In this document: positions 12,646-22,666 of the stretch, piece by piece
Position numbering within the stretch: position 1 is the stretch's first letter
Layout of the letters: each line of letters opens with the position of its first letter
Origin: Xiphophorus maculatus
Lineage: Eukaryota; Chordata; Actinopteri; Cyprinodontiformes; Poeciliidae
Assembly (NCBI RefSeq): GCF_002775205.1
Contig: NC_036445.1
Location: forward strand, 6,654,802-6,718,801
DNA: 64,000 bases
Reading direction: 5' to 3'
Program-made: the position numbers and the translations under genes
Notes under the pieces: generated by a model
The model's database searches: none
What the model saw: the letters and a program-made list of their open reading frames with translations, nothing else
What the model was told of the DNA's origin: nothing

Positions 12646-15600
12646 AATCCAATTAACGGGGAATAGCAGAAATGTAGTCAGTAAGATAGATATTAAGAGG
12701 ATGAAGGATGCTAACACTGGCAGCTCAGTCGAAATAAACAAAACACACATCTGCTGCCAGGTTAATGAATCACAAGAACAGATAGCAGGGAAGAAAGGGG
12801 GGACAGGAGGGTTGAGTCAGATGCACACAGAAAAATATGACTCTGCCATTAGCTTCCACGCAATCAATACCCGATTCTGTCGAGGAGCACTCAACATGTC
12901 CATCTGTGTGCAAGGCTAGATTTGAAAGCAGCTGGAGGTCACAAGGGGATGGATCGATGTGTTTCTCTCCCATTGATGCCGAAGCTCCACAGTCGCCTGT
13001 CATAAAGACAGATTGTCAAACGGCAATCAAAGTAATGGACTCGCCAGGCCCGACCGGCATGGGTTGACACTCTCAACTGCAAACAATTCAGCCGGTTCGA
13101 GACATATCTTCAGTTTATGATGACGCAAAGGGAGGTCTGGTAGCACCCGCTATCAGACCTGCAGTGGTCGATGAGTAATAAAACAGAGAATATTGTTCCT
13201 TTGAACGTCTTCCAGAGAGAAGTGTATACCCTTCAAGTAAATGTTTATTTTTTTTTAATGTAAGTTCTTTGTCTTTCATAATTTTTTCTTTAAAAAGGAG
13301 AGACATTAAACATTAAATTATATTTTTTCTTTTATATACTTCTTTTTAATCTATACTGAAAATTGCAATCAAGTTAAACCCTATCTTGCTTGCGTAACCT
13401 CATAGCACCGCATGTGCACATTAATTGACATTCCTGATAAAGATGTGAAAAAGTCTTAAAATAAATGTATGTTTTATAGCAGTTGCAAAATCTCAGACAT
13501 GTTCTATAAAATAAATATACCAGAAGCAGGTTTTATGGTATTGATTGGAATGCTAGGGAAACTTAAATTTGTAATTCATGATGTCTTGTTTTCTCGATGA
13601 CATCTAGTGACAGAGATCCATTAGTCAAAATCGTAAAGACATAAAAACATTAAAAAAAACTATCTGGGCACAAGAAAGTAAATTCTCTCCTAAAGGTGAT
13701 CTTATTTATTAAAGTATTGACTCTTTATACCAACTTTAATTTCTCGCTATAGGAAGAAACTTTCTTGTTATATCGAGATTCTGCTCCTGTATTTAGCTTT
13801 TCTAGCCATAGACAGTTACTCAAATTGTGTATTTCACTGTCATTTACCTTAAACAATATCTCATTGGGCTTTCTGAAGGTGTTTCAAAGTTTTGATTTGG
13901 ACTTTAGCTGTTTTATTTTGTGTCCAGTACCAAACTATATATAGAAGGATTGGTTTGTTTTGTTTATTACATCCCTTCTGTATAAATTATTTAGCCATAA
14001 AAAGACTTTAAACTAAAAGTTATAAACCAGTGTTCTGTCAACACAAAACAGACAACAAAACCAATTTAAAAAGTCTTTCGACACTTCGTTTGCAGAATTG
14101 CAATTGCAAACAGCTTGAGAGACAGAAAACCACAATATGACTCTATAAAACCTTTTATCAGAAAACTTGGCATAAAGATGAATTAAGTGGAGAATAATGC
14201 ATCAAGTAAATCCTGTGTCAGGACTTTGCTAAAATTCTTTCTATTTCTTACAGACTTTACTTTCAGATATAGTTCATATTTTTTTTCTATGTCTAATCCT
14301 TTTTCTTTGGTCCTGCACCTGTCTACCTTTTTGATAAAACTTGTGTTCACATTGTTAAGCCCACAGTACACAATGCACAATAAGCTGTCATGGTCAGGTA
14401 CAAGGCCTGGACAGGAAATGAGTGGAAAAGAATCGTGAACTTATTACTTTCCCTTGATGCAACATAGTGCATTGGAGCAGATGCACCGAGATAAAAAACT
14501 GAGTTTACCTGGAAGAAAACGTGTATTTCTCCAACTTCTTGAGCAAACATGTGTCCACACTGTTAAGCACAACTTAGGTCCTCCCACGTAAATAAATAAG
14601 TAAATAAAAAATAGGGAAATTAAAGACTTCAAGATGCCAATTATGATTTTGCAGAAGAGTTTGACTCATTGGAAAACAATCTAAAAGAAAGTTAGGCCTT
14701 GAAACCTTTACCCAACATAATCTAGTATGTTGACAGCCAAAAGCCTATGAATAATCCACATTATTTCTGATCTAGTTTAACAGTTTAATGACCTGAAACT
14801 GGCTCATGTCAGTGAATTTCACAGTTATGACCCATTTACTACATCATATTTCAGTTCTACGAGTTGCAGTAAATATCACACTTGATTGGATCTTGAGCTT
14901 ATTTATTTTCTTGGCTGGAACATGGTACATTGGAACAGTTTTATCCATCTGTGAATGCAACCTGAACACATCTTTTGTTATTTTGCTTTTGTGACAGTGG
15001 GAATCTCACATGGCACAGACCGATGTGTACACAGTGATGATGCTGTTAGCATGAGGCATTGATTGAGGTGACTTGTGTATCTTGGTGTTGCATAATCAGG
15101 AAGCAGAAAGCTTTTAGACAAGCAGAGCAATCAAATGGAGAGCTGCACCACAGAAGAAAGGGCACTCTGATTCCTCTCTTCCTGTCTTTGTCCTTACCAA
15201 ATTGCTCTATCAATAATGTGTTCCAATGTAGGCTTTTTGTAGTGACAGAAAACTCAACAGTGCCCATAATAAACCATAGTATAACTCTAACTACAAAGGA
15301 GTGCGATGTAGAGCAAGAATGAGAGAATAACGTTTCATTATGCTCACAAGAGGTTGCCCGTTCGGTACTTTGGAAATATGTTCTGTCTTCCATATTTTGT
15401 CTATCTTCAAGAAACTCTTTAAAGAGCATCTTCTTTCCGTGAACGTACCTGTACTTTCCAACCCTCTCTATCTCTTTTTGCAGTTTTCCCTATGCTGACA
15501 TGATTTTTACAGTTGTTACTTGGTATTCACAAAGATTAGGGACCATAGCTACCCATCCATAAATACTTGAGACTCTCTTTAATAATGCTTGTAAGTGCCT

Positions 15601-16139
15601 AGTCAAACACCAAATATATCTTAAGATGCCATAAGGCACATAATGGTCTTATCACCAAAGCAGTAGCTAACATCCATTTCCCTGCTCTTGGGGATATAAC
15701 CAGGGAATGGCAAGAAAAATAAATGGTGTTCAAAATGTCTGTTTTGCAAACGTCAGCCAACAACTTGTCAAGTAGCATTGTATCCAGGTATTTCAGCTTT
15801 CTCAGCTGCATTTTCTTTCTAAATTTTTTGCAGATATTTTCTATGAAAACATCTGCCAATAGGCACATTTTCTGTGCATAGTTTGGACTTTTGTTCTACA
15901 GAAAATCCATGGATAGGTGAGTCCTAAACCGTGAATTGGAGGAGGTCCACTGTACCCTATCACCTTTACTCCCTCTCGCATAGCCTGACTCACAGCTTTT
16001 CTTCTAATAAGCTTATTAATATCTTTGATATTAATTGCATTGCTACATCCTCATTTTTAAGCCACCAAATGAAGAAATGTGAATATATTCAAACCCTTAA
16101 ATGTCTTCATGTTTATCATGGAATATTTTCTTTCAGGAC

Positions 16140-16470
16140 AGCTCTGAACACACACCAAAAGCAGCAATTAAATTGTTTACATCAAAGCATAAATGTGTAT
16201 CAAAAATCCCCAATCAAATTCCAGACCTAATTCAATTTGAGAGACTGTGGACTACAAAATTTTTGTTCACAGACATTCATTCAAAATTTGACAGACATTG
16301 GGGGAGGGGGACTGCTGAAAACCACACAACATTTTACTTACACTTTATAATTATGCACTACATTGATTTGGTCTGTCACATAAAGTACATATATACACAC
16401 ACGCACACATTTTGTAATATCACAAAATATGATGTACTTAAGGGTTTATTAACACTTTTACAAGGCATTG
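16140..16470 (+). mobile_element. Tc1/mariner family-1 relic, right end
   Basis: AATTCCAGACCTAATTCAAT and TGAGAGACTGTGGACTAC correspond to the transposase stretch around 'SPDLNPIENLW'. TTATAATTATGCACTACATT and CACTTTTACAAGGCATTGTA then match the family's right terminus, which ends near 16470. A 220-codon open frame runs across the relic and is judged a by-product. Confidence 0.65.
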
Positions 16471-17200
16471 TACGTGGCTCAGTAAGGACAATTATGAGAG
16501 CTGATGAAGGTAAAATTCAAAAGAAATTGCTGGTTATTATCAGGACAAATCGAAGAAGCAAAGAAGAAAAGATGTCTTTCAAGACTCTATTCTATGAGCA
16601 GGGAGATGAATTTATCATATTTTTCTCCATCAGTGATTTCGTAACACCAACATGGTACAAGATGAACAATCCAATTATTGTGAGCAAGACCCTTTTTATT
16701 TCAAAAGAGCATCACATTGTATTCACAACTAAAGTCAAAGCAGCCTTGAATATTGTGTCATAACCAGGGGTTAATTATGCTTCGCCTACAATACCAGAAT
16801 CTCCCTGGACTACTGTTATTAGGGAATGTTTAATTAGTCTCTGTCACACATATATCTACATCACTAGTTGTTAGCTTAGTGGGGATTAATAAAAGGAGAA
16901 GAATAAAGCCCAGAGGAAGGAGCAGTCAAAGGAAACAGGCATCTGTGATCAGGATAGTGGCTATCATCTGGAGACTTAATTTCCCTGACATTTCGTGTGG
17001 GACCTGATAATTAAATGACTTTTCTGTTTGCAAGTTAACTCATAATATGTACAGCAAGTGTTGATGATTAGATAAAAATGCTACAAAATATATTTTTTTG
17101 AATTAGGTTATTTGTTTTAAATATTTCTTTTGCAAACAGGATTGTTTACCTACTATTTGTGAAAGTGTGCACAAAATACAGATTTGTACCCTTTCAAAAC

Positions 17201-18056
17201 TCAGGCCTCTGGGCGCACTTTAGCTTTGAGAGAATTTTTAGCTGAAGACCACGGAACTGTTTGCATTACCTCATGCAGTGCCATGTGAACAGACTTTCCT
17301 CTGAAATGAGAAAGTGAAGGCTGGAGGTTGGGAACAGCAAGTTGAAAGGATGCCTGCTGCTCCCCCACTTGCTTCCTTGGAGGAGTAAAGAGGATCGGGG
17401 GAACCAGAGTATATATTTGAAAGAGGAATATGGCACCTGCATGGGCCCAAAAAGGTAGATGGGTATGGGGGTTAAAAAGCAAGAGAGCCTGGATGATATA
17501 GAGTGGCAGGCAAAGCATAACCAAAAGAGACATGGAAAGGACCAGAAAGCGGAGCAAATGGGATCGTTTCTCAGGAATAGTATGGCTGAAAAGAGGCTTT
17601 TTTGGCTTACTGCACAGCAAGTCAAAGTAAATGGCCAGTAAGAAGAGAAAGGGCAGGATAAAGACGGTCATTCCATGAACGTAGACGATGAACTGCGGGC
17701 TTAGGATGGCATTAGGGGCACACACGCCCCAGTGGCTGCTGTGGATTTCTGCGTAGGTGAAGTTGCTCATATCCTCCACATAGAACTTTGACAAGAAACC
17801 TCCATATGGGAGGAACTTCCCAATTACCTCACGGTCATGAAAGTACCTTGGTACAGGGGTTGTTGTAAGAGGGGGTGAGGAAGTGGTCCAGTTGGCTTTT
17901 AGTCCATGACCTTCGGTGTTGAGACCAGAGCCGTCACTTCTGGAGGAGCTGAGGACGTCTGAGCCTATGAACTGGGCAAAGGACGAGAGAACTGACCCCA
18001 ACCAGCACAACAGGACCACACACAGAGCTCGGCGACGGGTCACCACTGAAGAGTAT
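17201..18056 (-). CDS. Adenosine-receptor-like 7TM protein, second coding exon
   Basis: Minus-strand exon with acceptor TTTTTGGCAG ending at 18057, first base 18056, stop at 17201-17203. It supplies residues 124-407 of a 407-residue protein. In order: intracellular loop 2 with SSVVTRRRA, TM4 (CVVLLCWLGSVLSSF), an unusually long second extracellular loop of roughly 90 residues with NWT (178) and NFT (221) sequons and the loop cysteine at 235, TM5 (about 244-267), TM6 (about 290-316, LCLPLYIIQ in place of the family's CWLPLHI), TM7 (about 325-348, ending VPPILF instead of NPxxY), and a C-terminal tail of about 60 residues. The frame is open with no stop or frameshift. A frame beginning at 18046 would use a GTG that is internal, so the true N-terminus is in the other exon. 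Confidence 0.82.
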
Positions 18057-19787
18057 CTGCCAAAAAGTTATAAAAATGTTAGAGTAAGTTCTGAAATTAG
18101 ACACTGGTCTATAATAAAGATATCTGGATGACTTGACTTGTGACTTGAAATAGCTCTAATGCCGTCAGTGTCAACAACTGATGTCTCAATTAATATGCAA
18201 CATCACTTAGAGGAGTGCATTGTAACTCCTCTAAGTTACAATGCACAGTTATTTGTGAAATTTGCATTTCACAAATAACTTGTGAAATGCAAACATGCAA
18301 AACAAATGCTTAATTGCCCCGTAAAGAGAATTTCAAAGTAACATATTTCAGTAAGAGTTTTATTTTTGCCAATTTGTGTCATTTCCAGATCAGGGTGGAC
18401 TTGCTATGAAACCATGTGGCAAATCCTCTGCAGGACTGTGCAAATTTTTGGCCATTTCTGTATGAGTTTCAGAACGGCAGCACATACAGCAGCCTCTCAT
18501 GCTCCAGGAAAACAATGTATATGCTTTTCTCTATGCACCATAACAGAGACAGCTTTTTCTGTCTTTATATGGAGACAAGGCAGGCATTCAATTTTGCATA
18601 CAGGATTGTGAATGGCTTTGTGTGAAGGAGTGTGCTGTGTCGCCAAGTGCTGAGCAGGGCAACCCAATTGGCCGAATTGGCTGAGTGAAGACTGACATAA
18701 TCCAGGATTGTGCTTGAAGGAAAGCTGGGCTGCAGAGGTGTTTTCCTTGCATGGCTTAGAGCCGATCTGCTGGAAACAACAACATCTATGCTTTTCCAGC
18801 TAATGTTTGTCCTCTGGATAACTTGATGAATTATTCACAGCTGCAAATACATGAGCAGCATGTACACCAGGCTCATAAGGCAATACTGTGCTTTTTTGTT
18901 TATGACTTCTTAAAGGTGGGCATTTTTCCCCAGCCTCTTTTGTACTGTTGCATCATGAACACTGACTTTGGCACATGAGGCTTACAGTGATTTAGATGTT
19001 GTTCAAGGTCATTGTGTGACTTAGTGGATGAGATGTGCGTTGGCTGGTCACTCCAGGAAAGATTCATCACTGTGAAAAGTTTTCTGCAATTATGGACAAT
19101 GGCTCTCACTGTGGTGCACTAGAGTCTCAACCTCTTAAAAATGGCTTGGTAATCCTTTACATACTGATGGACAATAACTGTGTTTCTCACCTGTTCAGAA
19201 CCCAATGTGTTCAATGTCAGACAGATTTTATTTAAGTGATTTCTTGATTTTACATGTATGGTAGTAATCAGGGCTAAGTTTGGCTGGTGAAATTAAACAA
19301 CAGTTTCATTAGTGCCTAATTAATGATTCCCCAAAAGAGGTTGGGGATATAAATGCTGCATTTGTATTTAGTCAGACTGGATTTATTTGAAGTTTGAATG
19401 CTTAGCTGGGTTCTCTCGAGTCTAACAGCATGTTAATTTGTTACTCTGAACTGCCCTTAAGAAGCTATAGGCACCAGGTTAATTTTGAATTATTAATTAT
19501 ACTATCATGTTTGTTGGATTTTAGAGTAATGTTTCTAATCTAAATCAAAATGATAGAAGAAAACATTCAAAATGTTTGTCTTCATTTGTGCTGATTTATT
19601 TTGAACAGAGTTGTTGGTATTGGTACCTAGATTTTGAACTTTTTCACACTAAAGAGAAGCACCACGACTCCCATGTTTGCTTCTTGATTGAGAATATTTT
19701 ATGTACAACATCTGACTTATACATTTTCCAACTTGGAAACTTTTTATGCTCAATTTGGATGTTGATTCTTTTATTTGTCAGACTCAC
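18057..19787 (-). other. Intron of the receptor-like gene
   Basis: A 1.73-kb intron on the minus strand, donor AG|GTGAGT at 19788/19787 and acceptor at 18057. It splits the Arg codon of ADR|YSS in the second intracellular loop, where vertebrate adenosine receptor genes have their single coding intron. It contains the interlocked inverted repeats at 18205-18293. Confidence 0.8.
18205..18293. repeat. Two adjacent sets of interlocked inverted repeats
   Basis: ACTTAGAGGAGT (18205-18216) and its exact reverse complement (18225-18236) alternate with GCATTGTA (18217-18224) and its exact reverse complement (18237-18244), giving a seamless A-B-A'-B' block of 40 bases. Next, AGTTATTTGTGAAAT (18247-18261) pairs perfectly with 18266-18280, and TTTGCATTTCACA (18261-18273) pairs perfectly with 18281-18293. 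The hairpins are mutually exclusive in each set. Confidence 0.95.
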
Positions 19788-20157
19788 CTGTCTGCCAAAT
19801 GATGCTGCAAGTGGGTGTCCAGTGTGAGCAGCATTAACAGGAACATGGTAAACTGTCGGATCAGCAAAGGGCAACACACCAGTGTCATGCATGTGTAGAG
19901 ACAGTGGGGTGTTCGCAGGTTGAGCAGCAGAGTTAGAGGAACTCCCACTGCCCCACCCACGGCCCCAACACAGCCCAGGCACAGCCGGAGACAGGATGAA
20001 ACACTTCCAGGTTGTACCCCGCCACCCTGTGCTTCCTGGTGGACATCAGCCACAGCTCTGCTGCTGCTGACCGCCATGCACAATCTCACACTGACCACAA
20101 TCAGAAATAAAGAAAGAGTGCACTGGCAGAGGGAGTACAGCCAAATGAACTCCATTT
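19788..20157 (-). CDS. Adenosine-receptor-like 7TM protein, first coding exon
   Basis: Minus-strand exon; ATG at 20155-20153, donor GTGAGT from 19787. It encodes residues 1-123. TM1 is about 5-28 (WLYSLCQCTLSLFLIVVSV), TM2 about 57-80 (ending VGVPLTLLLNL), the TM3 start has the conserved cysteine (C89), and TM3 is CMTLVCCPLLIRQFTMFLLM. Segment by segment this follows adenosine receptors (VxIPLxILINI; HTCLMVACPVLIL; VDRYLRVKIPLRY), but D2.50 is gone, no N1.50 GN pair is visible and DRY is DTH (113-115). A splice acceptor (CCTTTCAG) lies directly before AAATGG, so a non-coding 5' exon is likely upstream. Whether it couples to G proteins is unknown; fast loss of motifs argues for a divergent role or early decay. 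Confidence 0.8.
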
Positions 20158-20782
20158 CTGAAAGGAAACAAACAAAATAAAAAAGTTATTTAAAAGTCGA
20201 AAAATAGATTAGAAAAACTTTAAGTTTAAGAAAAAGTTAAAGAAATGTGTTTATATCAGTGCTTATGCAAATGCAGCTTTGTTTACTCCTACAGTAGCTG
20301 CTGGCAGCGCCCTGAGTGCCCACAGAGGTCTTCCACAAGAATTGCTCAAGCAGCATAGATTGTTAAAAGAACGGTCAAACACAAATAGAAAGCCAAAGGA
20401 GAGAGGGAATATGAATGAGAAAAGAGTGACAAAGAGTTGAGGAAATATTGAGGTTAAGCACACTGGGTTCATGTGCAGAATACTTAAAACATCTGGCAAG
20501 AGTGCAGGAGAAAGTATTGAAAGATGCAAGTTTGTCCTCCCAACGTAAAGAGAGTAGATTTTTTGATAGGTATTGGAGAACTGGAAACGTGCCCGGAGAG
20601 TGAAAAGGTCAGGCTGGACCACACTTGACAGAACTTCTCCTCTGAGGATGTGAGCTCCATGCAAACACACAACAAGCACCAAGCTGGGTGGCAACACAAT
20701 GTTAACACTGCTTTTTCCATTTTCCTTTCTTTCATAGTGTTGACCTTGTTTCATTTCTCCTGTGCAGTGCAGCCATTCTTTC

Positions 20783-20788
20783 ACTTAC
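20783..20788 (-). promoter_or_regulatory. Candidate splice donor of a 5' untranslated exon
   Basis: On the minus strand the sequence reads GAGATA|GTAAGTGA, a strong donor 630 bases upstream of the coding exon's acceptor. It could end a 5' UTR exon of the receptor-like gene. This rests on the splice motif only. Confidence 0.3.
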
Positions 20789-20821
20789 TATCTCTCAGAC
20801 ACAAATAGGTCCAAACATTTA

Positions 20822-21791
20822 AAGTGCCAAGCAAAAGTATTCATGTAATACAAAGATCTACACAATTCATCTCACATTTTATCAAGCTATCTTCACAAAA
20901 TCTTCAATGTATTCCTCTTAGATTTCATGTAGTAGACCTACACAAAGTAGTGCATAGTTGATAAGTTAAAAGAAAAGGACACAAGGTTTTCAAAATGTTT
21001 GACAAATCAAAGTGTAATTAACTCCTTTTACTCTGACACGCCTAAATAGAAGTAAGTCAATTTGCCTCCAGAAGCTTAGTGAGCTGAGTGTGCTGTGGTG
21101 ATGCAGGGGTTAAGCACAACCCATGTGTGGAGGCCTTAGCTACTCCTCGACACGGCAATTGCGGGTTCGATTCCCGGCTTGGCGACCTTTGCCGCATGTC
21201 TTTCGCCTTCTCTCATTACCAACTTTCCTGTCAATTAACTATCAAATAAAGGCTACTAGAGTCAATAAAACCTTTTAAAAAAAGAAGTTTAGTGAACTAG
21301 CAACCTCATGAAGACCAAGAGACACAGTTGACATGTCAGTTGGATATTTCTAAATTAACAATCAGCCAGAATGGAATGGAATATAAAAGTATTTTCAGGT
21401 GTTAGATCTGGACAAGTCAAAGTCCAGACCTAAACTAACTTCATAATCTGTGGCAAGACTTGAAAACTGCTGTTCAGAGAAGCTGTCCATTGCAATCTGA
21501 CTGTGTTTAAGCTATTTTGCAAATAATCGTAGGACGAAAGTTCAGTCTTTTGACATGTAAAGCTTGAAAATATTTTTAGCATTAGAAGGAGCAAAAGGTA
21601 ATTCAGTAAAATATTATACATGGGGCTACAATAGCACATCACCCTTTTGCCATGTATAATTTTCCTTCTGCTTTACAATTATGTACAAATAAAACATACA
21701 GCAGAATCCTTCAAACATACATTAACATTTGTGGCTGTTACAGAACAAAATGTGAAAACGTCAAGAGGTGTGAATACTTTTTTGGGCACTG
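20822..21791 (+). mobile_element. Tc1/mariner family-1 copy, both ends present, split by a SINE
   Basis: The left end reads AGTGCCAAGCAAAAGTATTC, and ACACAAAGTAGTGCATAGTT follows as in other family members. The right end reads GTGTGAATACTTTTTTGGGC and closes with CACTG at 21791. Inside are AAGTCCAGACCTAAAC and ATCTGTGGCAAGACTTGAAA of the transposase region, but most of the transposase is deleted and frames are broken. The element is interrupted at 21086-21282 by a tRNA-derived SINE, so it was in place before the SINE arrived. Confidence 0.8.
21086..21282 (+). mobile_element. tRNA-derived SINE inserted in the Tc1 element
   Basis: About 197 bases with a polymerase III type head (GTGGTGATGCAGGGGTTAAG, then a B box GGGTTCGATTCCC at about 21165), a body with TTTGCCGCATGTCTTTCGCC, and a 3' end AATAAAGGCTACTAGAGTCA followed by an A-rich tail. 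It is bounded by 16-base target-site duplications at 21070-21085 and 21283-21298 that differ at two positions. Related SINEs are common in spiny-rayed fishes (family knowledge). Confidence 0.82.
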
Positions 21792-22433
21792 CTTGCACAC
21801 CAGTCAATTACACCAGTTCACTTCTCTGCCTCGATAAGTAATTTTCAGCATTCATAATGATTGGCAGCAAGTTTTAGTACAATTTCCAAATAAACGTTAA
21901 AAAAAAGCAAAGCTCAGGAAGATTCAAACAGCAGATTTGCTGCCTCGTTATGTGACTTGTCTGTTCAATGTAATTAGTTTGACCTTTTCGAAACATTTGC
22001 AGTGAGACGTCACTTCAGTAGTAGTCGTGGTTTGAATAACTCCTATATTCCACTTCATAATCACTTTATACAGTCGTCTCCTGTCTCTCCATCTGAAGTG
22101 CTTGGGCAGAATTGATTTACTGACCTAATTATTAAGCTTTAATCCTCTGTGTGAATTTTCAATTCAAATTGTTAGTTGGAGTCTTGGAGTGTAATTAATT
22201 GTCTTCATTCATCAATTGATCTCTTATAATTAATCAAACTTTTCAGCAACTGGTTAAAAAGATATGAAAAGGTCATAGTTACCCAGATGTTTGTGTGATT
22301 TCAGGAAGGCAATCAGAAGAAAAAGAAAAGGACTATTACCTGTTTAAGGCCCTGTGATGAGGTTGATGCAATATACAAGGCTCTTATCGGTCTTCTTTAA
22401 GTCTAATCTGTCTTTTTTTTTATTTCCCTTTAG

Positions 22434-22666
22434 GATCTCTGTCCCCTCCTCACTCTGCCTACACCCTCACTGACACAATGAACCTGATTTATAAACCTCC
22501 TGCTTATCAACCCACCTTCTATCTCTCTCCTGTCTCTGCAAACATATCAATTGTGTCAATGTTGGAGCACAGCTGCCCTTTCCATCTAAGATGTGCAAAG
22601 GGCAACAGCACCTCTGCCATCCAGACACCTATGCAAATAAAGGAGCACAGGCACACACTAAAATAA
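22434..22666 (+). CDS. Weak candidate: orphan 3'-terminal exon
   Basis: A long T-rich tract ending TTTCCCTTTAG (22433) leads into 77 codons without a stop (SLSPPHSAYTLTDTMNLIY, then KPPAYQPTFYLSPV), ending TAA at 22664-22666. The exon would enter in phase 1. I recognise no family, and no partner exon is evident nearby on this strand. The cadm4 membrane exon has the matching phase but is 17 kb away with an intact terminal exon of its own. Chance open sequence after a fortuitous acceptor remains quite possible. Confidence 0.2.

Larger units (their letters stand above)
10751..17200. other. Intergenic stretch between cadm4 and the receptor-like gene
   Basis: AT-rich sequence with two Tc1 family-1 relics (11845-12645 and 16140-16470). 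No exon with matching splice sites and recognisable protein was found. The longest open frames overlap the transposon relics. Confidence 0.6.
20158..22433. other. Upstream flank of the receptor-like gene
   Basis: Contains the Tc1 element with nested SINE (20822-21791). The 173-codon minus-strand open frame at 20263-20784 lies between the candidate 5' donor and the coding exon and has no recognisable family, so it is not called as a gene. Nothing else is identified. Confidence 0.5.

Noticed and set aside
12322..12750. 142-codon minus-strand open frame
   Set aside because: Antisense across the Tc1 copy; no transposase in that frame.
16101..16763. 220-codon plus-strand open frame
   Set aside because: It crosses a Tc1 family-1 relic (right end at about 16470), contains a CA-repeat-derived THTHT run, and has no splice or domain support. 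The frame is not the transposase frame.
20263..20784. 173-codon minus-strand open frame beside the receptor-like gene
   Set aside because: Longer than typical chance frames here, but no family is recognised, a start-to-stop gene structure is not supported, and it sits between a candidate 5' donor and the coding exon's acceptor, so it is probably intronic.
21100..21185. tRNA gene, from the B box GGTTCGATTCCC
   Set aside because: It is the head of a SINE with target-site duplications; no complete cloverleaf is evident.
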